This document shows positions 53,567 to 61,899 of a DNA stretch of 64,000 nt, one piece after another. The stretch lies in the NCBI GenBank assembly GCA_024709225.1, contig JANJXC010000073.1, forward strand, positions 55,877 through 119,876, read 5' to 3'. This stretch comes from Gammaproteobacteria bacterium. Lineage in GTDB: Bacteria; Pseudomonadota; Gammaproteobacteria; Thiohalomonadales; Thiohalomonadaceae. The notes under the pieces are model-generated. The model was given only the letters and a program-made list of their open reading frames with translations. It was not told the origin of the DNA and did no database searches. Made by a program: the position numbers and the translations under genes. Position 1 is the first letter of the stretch. Each line of letters opens with the position of its first letter.

Positions 53567-56500
53567 TCATTCGCCGATTCCTTCCTTCTTTTCCTCGTCC
53601 CTCGTCCCTCGTATCTCGTACCTCGATACGGGCAGGCGCAGGATTACCGAGGTGCCTTCGCCGGGGCGGCTGCGCAGGGTGACGCTGCCGGCGTGCTCGG
53701 CGACGATGTTGTAGACCATGGGCAGGCCGAGGCCGGTGCCTTCGCCCGGCTGCTTGGTGGTGAAGAAGGGCTCGAACACCTGATCCTGCAGTTCCTCCGC
53801 GATGCCGCGGCCGTAATCGGTCACCACCACCTCGATGAAGTTGCCGTCATTGCGTCCGTTGACGATGACGCGGTCACCCGGCTGCGAGGCATCACAGGCA
53901 TTGGTGAGCAGGTTGACGAACACCTGGATCATGCGCTGGTGATCGCCGTGCAGGACCAGATCGGCCTCGCAGCGATTGCTGAACTCGATCTGCTTGCCGG
54001 CCTGGGACAGGCGCACCAGACGCATGGCGTCCTCGATGCAGGCGTGCAGGTTGAACGGTGCCGGGGTGTGGTCCACTGCCGTGCCGCTGTGGCTGAAGCT
54101 GACCAGCGAGTGCACGATGTTGGTGATGCGCCGCGTCTGTTCCAGGATCTGTTCGATGCTCTCCTCGACGAAGGCCGGGTCGCCCTTGTCGTACAGCACG
54201 TTCTGCGCCAGGCAGGCGATGCCGGTGACCGGATTGCCGATCTCGTGGGCCACGCCGGCGGCGAGGCGGCCGATGGAGGCGAGGCGTTCGCTGTGCGCCA
54301 GTTCCGACTCCAGCATGTGCAGGTCGGTGAGGTCTTCGATGAGGATCACCGTGCCGCCGCTGTGGGGGCGGCGCAGGGCGGCATCGATGCCGGCGGGGTC
54401 TTCGATGGCGGCCTTGTGCAGGTTGAACACACGGGCACGGCCTTCGCTGTTCACCTTCACCTTGCGCAGGTGGCGGTCCTGGGTGCGCAGGAAGCCGTTG
54501 AACAGCCCGGCCCAGGGGTCGGGCAGTTCACGCAGCGGGCGGCCGACGGTCTGGTAGTCCTCCAGGCCGGAGAGGGCGGCCATGGCCTGATTCCAGGAGA
54601 TCACTTCCAGCTCCGGGCTGACGGCGCAGACGCCCAGCGGCAGGTCGAGCAGCACCTGGCGGTGGTAGCGGCGCAGGTTGTCCAGTTCGGCGGCGAGGCC
54701 GCGCAGCTGCGAGCGCGACTCCTCCAGCCGCTGTTCGACGAAGCGCACGCTGGCGGCGAGGGCGTTGCGGGTGGTGGTGTCGGTGCGCAGGCGCTCGTCG
54801 ACGATCATGCGCGCCAGCAGCGGGCCCACCAGGCCGGACAGGTTGCGCTCGATGCGCTCGCGCAGGCGGCGCAGTTCGGTCTGCCGCTCCTCGTCCGCCT
54901 CCAGGCCGAGGTCGGCCAGGGCCTGCGCCACTTCGCGTTCGGCCATCTCCGCGCCGGTGATCTGGGCCAGCTGCTCCTTGAACTGGGCCGGCGAGATGGC
55001 CAGCGGCACGCCGGTGGGCGGGGTCATGCTTTCCTTGCAGCAGGCCCGCGCCGCCTCCTGTTCGTCCTCGCTCGCCCGGGTGATGAGGGAGATGCCCGCA
55101 AACAGCAGGCCGTTCACCGCCAGGGTCCAGAAGGTGGCGTGACTCCACGGCTGGCCCTCCACCTGGCCCCAGCCGGTGAGCCAGCCGAGCGAGGCGGGCA
55201 GGATGCCGGAGCGTTCCAGCAGCGGCAGTACCAGCAGCACCGCCCATACCGTGCCGCCACCCAGTAGGCCGCTGATGAAGCCGAGGCGGGTGGCGCGGCG
55301 CCAGTACAGCAGGCCGATGATGCCGGGCAGGAACTGCGCCACGGCGACGAAGGAGATCAGGCCCAGCTGTACCAGGCCCTGGTTGTGTTCCAGCAGCAGA
55401 TAGAAGCCGTAACCGGCGAGGATGATGATGGTGATCAGCACGCGGCGGCCCCACAGCAGCCAGCGGTAGATATCGGTGTCCGGCGACAATCGCGGCGGGA
55501 AGCTGGCCGGCAGCACCAGGTGATTCATGCACATGGAGGCCAGGGCCAGGGTTTCCACGATCATCATGGCGCTGGCGGCGGAGACGCCGCCGAGAAAGGT
55601 GAGCACCGGCAGGATGGGGCTGTTGCCGAACAGCGTGATGCCGAGAACGTAATAGTCCGGCGAGGCCTGCGGCGTCAGGTGCTGGCCGGCCCACAGGATG
55701 GGCGGAATGGCCAGATTGAGCAGCAGCAGAAACAGGGGAAAGGCCCACGCAGCGAAGTTCAGCGTGCGCGGCTCGATGTTCTCGGTAAAGGTCATGTGGA
55801 ACTGGCGCGGCAGCAGGAAGGCGGCGGCGAAGGCCAGCAGCAGCAGGGTGGCCCACGGTCCCTCGCGCACCGGCTGGTACAGCCTGTTCAACGCCTCCGG
55901 ATGGGCCGCCAGCCAGGTCTCCATGTCGCCGAAGCCGCCGAACACGCCGTAAACGGCGAACAGCCCCACCGCCAGCAGCGCCAGCAGCTTGATCAGCGAC
56001 TCGAAGGCGATGGCCACCACCAGGCCTTCGTGTTTCTCGCGCGCCGAACTGTGGCGCGCGCCGAACAGCACGGCGAACAGGATCAGGGTGAGGCAGAAAC
56101 CCAGGGCCAGGAACAGCTGCGGCGTGGTGTCCTGGGTCAGCACCTGCAGCGACTCGGTCACCGCGCGCACCTGCAGGGCCAGATAGGGCAGGATGCCGGC
56201 GAGCATGAACAGGGTCACCAGCACACCGGCCAACTGGCTTTGGTAGCGGAAGGCAAACACGTCGGCCAGCGAGGCCAGCTGATACTCCCGCGTCAGGCGC
56301 AGGATCGGCTTCAGCAGCACCGGCGTGAGCAGAAAGGCCAGGGTGACGCCGAGGTAGATGGTGAGGAAGTTGTAGCCCTGCGCCTGGGCAAAGCCGACGC
56401 TGCCGTAAAAGCTCCACGAGGTGGCATACACCCCGAGCGACAGGGTGTAGGTGAGCGGGTGGCGCGCCAGCTTCGTCGGCAGCCAGCCGCGCTCGGCGGC

Positions 56501-56572
56501 ATAGGCGATGAGAAACAGCAACAGCAGGTAGCCGACGCCCGCCAGAAACAGCTGCCACAGATCAAAGGTCAT
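53567..56572 (-). CDS. Sodium:solute-symporter-fused sensor histidine kinase (CbrA/CrbS-like)
   Basis: 13-TM-like SSS N-terminus; AAGVAHEIGNPVTGI; GTGLGLPMVYNIVAEHAG. Confidence 0.9.
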   Translation of the reverse strand: MTFDLWQLFLAGVGYLLLLFLIAYAAERGWLPTKLARHPLTYTLSLGVYATSWSFYGSVGFAQAQGYNFLTIYLGVTLAFLLTPVLLKPILRLTREYQLASLADVFAFRYQSQLAGVLVTLFMLAGILPYLALQVRAVTESLQVLTQDTTPQLFLALGFCLTLILFAVLFGARHSSAREKHEGLVVAIAFESLIKLLALLAVGLFAVYGVFGGFGDMETWLAAHPEALNRLYQPVREGPWATLLLLAFAAAFLLPRQFHMTFTENIEPRTLNFAAWAFPLFLLLLNLAIPPILWAGQHLTPQASPDYYVLGITLFGNSPILPVLTFLGGVSAASAMMIVETLALASMCMNHLVLPASFPPRLSPDTDIYRWLLWGRRVLITIIILAGYGFYLLLEHNQGLVQLGLISFVAVAQFLPGIIGLLYWRRATRLGFISGLLGGGTVWAVLLVLPLLERSGILPASLGWLTGWGQVEGQPWSHATFWTLAVNGLLFAGISLITRASEDEQEAARACCKESMTPPTGVPLAISPAQFKEQLAQITGAEMAEREVAQALADLGLEADEERQTELRRLRERIERNLSGLVGPLLARMIVDERLRTDTTTRNALAASVRFVEQRLEESRSQLRGLAAELDNLRRYHRQVLLDLPLGVCAVSPELEVISWNQAMAALSGLEDYQTVGRPLRELPDPWAGLFNGFLRTQDRHLRKVKVNSEGRARVFNLHKAAIEDPAGIDAALRRPHSGGTVILIEDLTDLHMLESELAHSERLASIGRLAAGVAHEIGNPVTGIACLAQNVLYDKGDPAFVEESIEQILEQTRRITNIVHSLVSFSHSGTAVDHTPAPFNLHACIEDAMRLVRLSQAGKQIEFSNRCEADLVLHGDHQRMIQVFVNLLTNACDASQPGDRVIVNGRNDGNFIEVVVTDYGRGIAEELQDQVFEPFFTTKQPGEGTGLGLPMVYNIVAEHAGSVTLRSRPGEGTSVILRLPVSRYEIRGTRDEEKKEGIGE
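53594..53628. repeat. Heptamer locus F: five CTCGTNN-type units inside the 3' end of the kinase CDS
   Basis: CTCGTCC CTCGTCC CTCGTAT CTCGTAC CTCGATA. Confidence 0.85.
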
Positions 56573-56768
56573 GGTGATCCTGCGGCGTACGCCCCTGCAA
56601 TCGGTACAGGGCCACGATCAGCCCGAGCCAGATGAGATAGGGCAGATACCAGGGATTGCCGTCCGCCGCCCACCAGTCGAGCAGGGGCGAGACGAGCAGG
56701 AACAGGGCCAGCAGGAACAGGAGGATCACCCGGTCCAGTTGTCGCTCATTTTGGGGAGAAAGTGCCAT
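56562..56768 (-). CDS. Small membrane hypothetical protein upstream of the SSS-kinase
   Basis: Two hydrophobic segments; overlaps kinase start. Confidence 0.65.
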   Translation of the reverse strand: MALSPQNERQLDRVILLFLLALFLLVSPLLDWWAADGNPWYLPYLIWLGLIVALYRLQGRTPQDHHDL

Positions 56769-56788
56769 CGGCGCAGCTTACCAGAAAC

Positions 56789-56803
56789 GTTACGAAAGGT
56801 AAC
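56789..56803. promoter_or_regulatory. GTTAC-N5-GTAAC palindrome upstream of the kinase operon
   Basis: GTTACGAAAGGTAAC, same arms and spacing as at 49494-49531. Confidence 0.55.
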
Positions 56804-56807
56804 AGTC

Positions 56808-57095
56808 GTAGGAGCGGATGGTATCCGCGCTACCGTGCCGCAGCCGGGTCCGGCAGGTCGCGAATGCGATAAAGGGTTCGTAGGAGCGGATGGTATCCGC
56901 GCTACCACGCCGCGGCGGGGCCCGGCAGGTCGCGAATGCGATAAAGGGGGCGTAGGAGCGGATGGTATCCGCGCTACCGTGCCGCGGCGGGGCCCGGTAG
57001 GTCGCGAATGCAATAAAGGGGTCGTAGGAGCGGATGGTATCCGCGATACAGCGCTAGTCGGAGCTCGCTAGGTCGCGAATACGATTCGCTCCTAC
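56808..57095. repeat. 72-bp tandem REP array (4 units) closed by one complete inverted REP
   Basis: GTAGGAGCGGATGGTATCCGC at 56808, 56880, 56952, 57024; final TCGCGAATACGATTCGCTCCTAC. Confidence 0.95.
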
Positions 57096-57979
57096 AGGGG
57101 CACGGCGCGGGTGGTCGGGATCGCCGTGCTGTCCCAGTGCCCCACCGCCCAGCGCCAGAGCGCAGGTACATCACCCTCCAGCAGGTCCGGGGGCGGCCGC
57201 TGGCCGAGGAAGGCGAGGGCCTGCCACAGGGAAGGCAGCGGGTCATCCATGGGCAGGGCAGGGGCGTAGGTCTGCTTGGAGAGCTTTTCCCCGGCCGCAT
57301 TGACCGCCACCGGCAGGTGCAGGTAGGTCGGCGTGGGCCGGTCGAGCAGGTGTTGCAGATGGATCTGGCGCGGGGTCGAGTCGAGCAGGTCGCTGCCGCG
57401 CACGATATCGGTAATGCCCTGGGCGGCATCGTCCACCACCACGGCGAGCTGGTAGGCCCACAGGCCGTCGGCACGGCGCACCACGAAGTCGCCCACCTCA
57501 CGCTCCAGGGCCTGGCGCTGGGGCCCCTGCAAGCGGTCGGAAAACGCGATCAGCGCGCCATCGGTACGTACCCGCAAGGCGCCAGGGCCATCGACGGCAT
57601 GGCCTGCGGTGCGGCAGGTGCCGGCATAGACGCCGGGCGTCAAACGGGCGGCGGCCGCCGCCTCCATTGCTTCGCGGCGCGAACAGCGGCAGGCATACAG
57701 TGCGCCGGTTCGGTGCAACTCATTCAGCGCGGCACGGTAGGCCTCATGGCGTCGGCTTTGATACAGCACCGCTCCGTCCCACTCGAAGCCATAGCGTTCC
57801 AGCGTGCGCAGGATCAGGTCGGCAGCCCCCGCCACCTCGCGCGGCGGGTCGATGTCCTCCATGCGCACCAGCCACTGACCGTCCCGGCGGCGTGCCTCCA
57901 GACAGCTCGCCAGCGCGGCGAGCAGGGAGCCGAAGTGCAGCGGGCCAGTGGGCGAGGGGGCGAAGCGGCCTATGTACAT
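57092..57979 (-). CDS. gluQ: Glutamyl-Q tRNA(Asp) synthetase
   Basis: MYIGRFAPSPTGPLHFGSLLAALAS; CSRREAM; VRGSDLLDSTPRQIHLQ; EKLSKQTYAP; start at 57979 preferred. Confidence 0.92.
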   Translation of the reverse strand: MYIGRFAPSPTGPLHFGSLLAALASCLEARRRDGQWLVRMEDIDPPREVAGAADLILRTLERYGFEWDGAVLYQSRRHEAYRAALNELHRTGALYACRCSRREAMEAAAAARLTPGVYAGTCRTAGHAVDGPGALRVRTDGALIAFSDRLQGPQRQALEREVGDFVVRRADGLWAYQLAVVVDDAAQGITDIVRGSDLLDSTPRQIHLQHLLDRPTPTYLHLPVAVNAAGEKLSKQTYAPALPMDDPLPSLWQALAFLGQRPPPDLLEGDVPALWRWAVGHWDSTAIPTTRAVPL

Positions 57980-57983
57980 CAGA

Positions 57984-58070
57984 TTCAACATTCAAAATTG
58001 AAAATTCAAGATTGTAGATTCACAGGCGGACAACGCCGGCCTTATCGAATTTTGAATCTTGAATCTTGAA
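57984..58070. repeat. Heptamer locus C: inverted arrays (TTCAANA-type)x6, short GC-rich core, (TCTTGAA-type)x3-4
   Basis: TTCAACA TTCAAAA TTGAAAA TTCAAGA TTGTAGA TTCACAG (57984-58025); TATCGAA TTTTGAA TCTTGAA TCTTGAA (58043-58070). Confidence 0.88.
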
Positions 58071-58071
58071 T

Positions 58072-58734
58072 TCACTCGTACCAACGCGTGAAGCTGTCCA
58101 CCGGCTCGCGCTCGGTGCGGTAGCGGTTCACCGCCGCGTCCGGGTCGGCATAGCCCAGGGCGATGCCGCCGAGCAGGGCGAGTTCCGGGTCGATGCCGAG
58201 CAACCCGCGCACCACGTCCGGATATTCGCCCAGCGAGGCCTGCGGGCAGGTGGCGAGGCCCTGTTCCTGCGCCGCCAGCATGATGCTCTGCATGAACATG
58301 CCCATGTCGATCCAGGCGCCCTGGCCGAGGCGGCGGTCGAGAAACAGCAGCAGGCCCACCGGGGCGTCGAAGAAACGGTAGTTGTTGTTCCACGCCGCCT
58401 TCTGCCGGTCGGTGTCCTCGCGGCGGATCTCCAGCGCCTGGTACATTGCCAGACCGCAACGCTTGCGCCGTTCCTTGAACGGGTCGAACCACTGTGCCGG
58501 GTAATACTGATAGTCAGGATTGGAGGCCCCGGCCTCCCGCGCGGCAATGAGGGCGTCGGCCAGCTTCTGCTTGGTCTCCCCGCGCACCACGGCCACCTGC
58601 CAGGGCTGGATGTTCACGCCGGATGGGGCCCAGCGGGCGGCATCGAGGATGGTACGTACCTGCTCATCGCTGACCGGTTTGTCGAGAAAGGCGCGGATGG
58701 AGCTGCGCTGGGTAAGGGCGGTGGTGACATCCAT
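58072..58734 (-). CDS. Nitroreductase family protein
   Basis: TQRSSIRAFLDKPVSDEQVRTILDAARWAPSGVNIQPW; GYADPDAAVNRYRTEREPVD. Confidence 0.9.
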   Translation of the reverse strand: MDVTTALTQRSSIRAFLDKPVSDEQVRTILDAARWAPSGVNIQPWQVAVVRGETKQKLADALIAAREAGASNPDYQYYPAQWFDPFKERRKRCGLAMYQALEIRREDTDRQKAAWNNNYRFFDAPVGLLLFLDRRLGQGAWIDMGMFMQSIMLAAQEQGLATCPQASLGEYPDVVRGLLGIDPELALLGGIALGYADPDAAVNRYRTEREPVDSFTRWYE

Positions 58735-58763
58735 CGATACGGTTCCCCGTTGGTGGTGGTTGC

Positions 58764-58831
58764 GTAGAAGCGGCTCCGCCGCGATAGGCCCGTCCGTTGC
58801 CATTAAACCATCGCGGCGACACCGCTCCTAC
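58764..58831. repeat. Diverged BIME
   Basis: GTAGAAGCGGCTCCGCCGCGATA...TCGCGGCGACACCGCTCCTAC. Confidence 0.75.
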
Positions 58832-58926
58832 AGAAAGAGTGGGTCGTGCGATTGTAACTTTTTCCCGGCCTGCCCGTGCAATGCCGCCTATGCTTATTGC
58901 ATCGGCAACGGTACAGAGTTGGCATC

Positions 58927-59226
58927 ATGGACAGGGAGACAGATGACCGCATCATCATCGAAAGCGTGCGCGAGGATGGGCGCGCCTTTCGTCCCAACGA
59001 TTGGATCGAACGGATGTCGGCACTGCTCGCCACCTTCGGTCCCGATCACCGCCTGCATTACGCCAGCAGCGTGCAGCCCTGTATCATCGGCGGCGAGAAG
59101 TGCCTGGTGATGGAACGCGGGCTGGCGCAGAACAATCCTGCCGCCTATGAGTTCATTCTCAAGTTCGCCCGCGACAATGCCTTGCGCATCCAGGAGGAGC
59201 GCCGGCAACAGGCGCGGCCTGCGTAG
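58927..59226 (+). CDS. DUF3579-type conserved protein
   Basis: RIIIESVREDGRAFRPNDWIERMSALLATFG...LVMERGLAQNNPAAYEFILKFARDN. Confidence 0.75.
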   Translation: MDRETDDRIIIESVREDGRAFRPNDWIERMSALLATFGPDHRLHYASSVQPCIIGGEKCLVMERGLAQNNPAAYEFILKFARDNALRIQEERRQQARPA

Positions 59227-59504
59227 GAGCGAATACCATTCGCTCCTACAAGTGATGGGGCGGTAGGAGCGGATGGTATCCGCGATGCTGCGCCGGGAGG
59301 GCCCCGGCAGTTCGCGAATACCATTCGCTCCAACAAGTGATGGGGCGGTAGGAGCGGATGGCATCCGCGACGCAGCGCCGGGAGGGCCGCGGCAGTTCGC
59401 GAATACCATTCGCTCCAACAAGTGATGGGGCCGTAGGAGCGGATGGTATCCGCGATGCAGCGCCGGGAGGGCCGCGGCAGTTCGCGAATACCATTCGCTC
59501 CTGC
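59223..59504. repeat. REP cluster: one perfect palindromic REP pair plus three 85-bp tandem BIMEs
   Basis: GTAGGAGCGAAT-ACC-ATTCGCTCCTAC at 59223-59249; GTAG heads at 59263, 59348, 59433. Confidence 0.95.
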
Positions 59505-59516
59505 GAGCGCGGGACA

Positions 59517-59545
59517 ACAAAAAAGGGCCTTGCGGCCCTTTTTCT
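59517..59545 (-). terminator. Terminator downstream of dksA
   Basis: AAAAAAGGGCC-TTGC-GGCCCTTTTT, T-run on the minus strand. Confidence 0.85.
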
Positions 59546-59561
59546 GTTCGAGACTCGCGCC

Positions 59562-60308
59562 TCAACCCATCTGCTTTTCGCGGATTTCGTCCAGCGTCTT
59601 GCAGTCGATGCACAGGGTGGCGGTGGGACGCGCCTCCAGGCGGCGGATACCGATCTCTACGCCGCAGGAGTCGCAGTAGCCGTATTCGTCCTTGTCCAGC
59701 TTGTCCATCGCCTCGTCGATCTTCTTGATCAGCTTGCGCTCGCGGTCGCGGGTGCGCAGTTCCATGGTGAACTCGGATTCCTGCGTGGCGCGGTCGTTGG
59801 GGTCGGGGAAATTGGCCGCCTCGTCCTGCATGTGGTGCACGGTGCGGTCCACTTCTTCCATCAGCTCGCGCTTCCAGGCGCGCAGAATGTCGCGGAAGTG
59901 CTCCTTCATCGCGTCACTCATGTACTCCTCGCCCTTCTTCTCCTTGTAGGGAGTGAAGGCGCCGAAGCCTTCAACGGAGGACTTGGTCTTCTTGGCCGCC
60001 GGGGCGGTCTTGCTGGCTGCGCTGCTCTTCATGGATGGGGTGCTTTTCTTGCTCGTCGTCGTTTTGGGTTCGGGGGCTGCTTTGGCCGCTTCAGCCTTTT
60101 GCGCCGCAACAGGCTTTTTTTCCGCGACGGTCTTTTTTGCCTCAGCCGGCTTCTTCGCCGGAGCTGCCTTCTTGGTCGCCGCGGGCTTCTTCTCCGGCGC
60201 AGCCTTTTTCGGTGCAGGCGCCTTCTTGGCCGGGGCCGCCTTCTTGGCAGTCGTCGCTTTCTTCGCGGGTGCGGTGGCCTTTTTGGCCGGAGCTTTCTTT
60301 GTTGGCAT
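59562..60308 (-). CDS. dksA: DksA family protein with long Lys/Ala/Pro-rich N-terminal tail
   Basis: C-terminal [39 protein letters not shown] zinc finger; about 110-aa KKAAPAKK tail; ATG at 60308. Confidence 0.92.
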   Translation of the reverse strand: MPTKKAPAKKATAPAKKATTAKKAAPAKKAPAPKKAAPEKKPAATKKAAPAKKPAEAKKTVAEKKPVAAQKAEAAKAAPEPKTTTSKKSTPSMKSSAASKTAPAAKKTKSSVEGFGAFTPYKEKKGEEYMSDAMKEHFRDILRAWKRELMEEVDRTVHHMQDEAANFPDPNDRATQESEFTMELRTRDRERKLIKKIDEAMDKLDKDEYGYCDSCGVEIGIRRLEARPTATLCIDCKTLDEIREKQMG

Positions 60309-60438
60309 ACGCCTGTCTCCTGACTGAGCGCAAAAACAAGCCGGCATAAATACCAGAAAAGGGTACACACCTGCAACCAAGGCACGGGTGGGGTAAAGGC
60401 TATTCGGCCCCGTCGCCCCGTGCATCAGGGTATGGCGC

Positions 60439-60681
60439 GCAGGAGCGAATGGCATTCGCGATGGGCTGGCTCCGGCCGGCGGAATAGCGCGAATACCATT
60501 CGCTCCTACCTGGCACAGTAGGCGCGGACCGCGCCCGTGATAAGGCGCCGGGGTAGCCCCGGAGGTCGCGAATACCATTCGCTCCTACAGAACCACGCAA
60601 CCACGGGTCCGTAGGAGCGGACCGCGTCCGCGATGAGGCGCCGGGGCCGCCCCGGCGGTCGCGAATACGATTCGCCGCTAC
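60439..60681. repeat. Cluster of three BIMEs
   Basis: BIMEs at 60439-60509, 60518-60588, 60611-60681. Confidence 0.92.
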
Positions 60682-60792
60682 AGAGGGGCGCGGGCCGTGG
60701 GTGTTATATCCAAGCCTACTTGTCGGGTTTATTTTCTCAATCGCTCAGGTAAGCTATGCCCCCTTCATGACCACCGACACTACAGGAATCCC

Positions 60793-61557
60793 ATGACCGA
60801 GTTGCAAGCTCTGCTGTTCGATGTGGACGGCACCCTGGCGGATACCGAGCGCGACGGCCATCGCCCCGCCTTCAACCGCGCCTTCGCCGATGCCGGCCTG
60901 GACTGGGACTGGTCGCCGGAGCTGTACGGCGAACTGCTGGCCGTCACCGGCGGCAAGGAGCGCATCCGCTACTATCTGGACCGGTACAACACTGGCTTCC
61001 GCTACGCCGGCGACCTCGACGCCCTCATCGCCTCGCTGCACAAGGCCAAGACGGCCCATTACACCCGCATGCTGGCCGAAGGCGCCATCCCGCTGCGGCC
61101 CGGCGTCAAGCGCCTGATCCAGGAGGCCCGCACCGCCGGCCTGCGCCTCGCCGTCGCCACCACCACCACCCCGGAGAACGTCACCGCCCTGCTCAGGCAT
61201 GCCCTGCATCCGGAATCGGAGTCCTGGTTCGAGGTCATCGCCGCCGGTGATGTGGTCCCGGCCAAGAAGCCGGACCCGGGCATCTATCTCTACGCCATGG
61301 AAAAGATGGGGCTGACCCCGGCCCAGTGCATCGCCTTCGAGGATTCCCGCAACGGCATCCTGGCCTCTCGTGGCGCCGGCCTGGCCACCATCATCGCCGT
61401 CAACGGCTATACCCGCGACGACGACTTCGACGGCGCCGCCATCGTGCTGGACCACTGGGGCGAACCGGGCCTGCCGTTCACCGTGCTGCGAGGCGACGCC
61501 GCCGGGCAGGACCACCTGACTCTGGACCTGGTCAGGCGGCTGCACGCGGCGGGATGA
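60793..61557 (+). CDS. HAD-IA hydrolase, CbbY-like phosphatase
   Basis: ALLFDVDGTLADTERDGHRPAFNRAF; IAFEDSRNGILASRGAG. Confidence 0.9.
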   Translation: MTELQALLFDVDGTLADTERDGHRPAFNRAFADAGLDWDWSPELYGELLAVTGGKERIRYYLDRYNTGFRYAGDLDALIASLHKAKTAHYTRMLAEGAIPLRPGVKRLIQEARTAGLRLAVATTTTPENVTALLRHALHPESESWFEVIAAGDVVPAKKPDPGIYLYAMEKMGLTPAQCIAFEDSRNGILASRGAGLATIIAVNGYTRDDDFDGAAIVLDHWGEPGLPFTVLRGDAAGQDHLTLDLVRRLHAAG

Positions 61558-61566
61558 GGCAAGACC

Positions 61567-61829
61567 GGTCGCGAATGCCTTCGCTCCTACAGAACCACGC
61601 AACCACGGGCCCGTAGGAGCGGACCGCGTCCGCGATAAGGCGCTGGGTCCGCCCCGGCGGGGGTCGCGAATACCATTCGCTCCTACAGAACCATGCAACC
61701 ACGGGCCCGTAGGAGCGGACCGAGTCCGCGATAAGGCGCTGGGTGCGCCCCGGCGGGGGTCGCGAATACCATTCGCTCCTACAGAACCACGCAACCACGG
61801 CCCCGTAGGAGCGGACCGCGTCCGCGATG
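61567..61829. repeat. 96-bp tandem BIME array upstream of RAYT
   Basis: Inverted REP 61567-61590; GTAG heads at 61613, 61709, 61805. Confidence 0.94.
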
Positions 61830-61899
61830 AGGCCGCCTATTGGCAGCAAAGTTGTTACTGGGCTATATCAGTAACGCAGTGACACACAGGGAGGTGTCT

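Noticed and set aside
56571-57071. 166-aa plus-strand ORF with a repeated VGADGIRATVPRRGPAGRECDKG peptide
   Set aside because: Translation of 72-bp REP units (a multiple of 3), so periodic by construction; no start context or homology.
58894-59613. 239-aa minus-strand ORF and similar peptides (GANGIRELPGPSRR...)
   Set aside because: Translated REP/BIME sequence and antisense of the DUF3579-type gene.
59358-60323. 321-aa plus-strand ORF opposite dksA
   Set aside because: Antisense of the KKAAP tail and REPs; low complexity.
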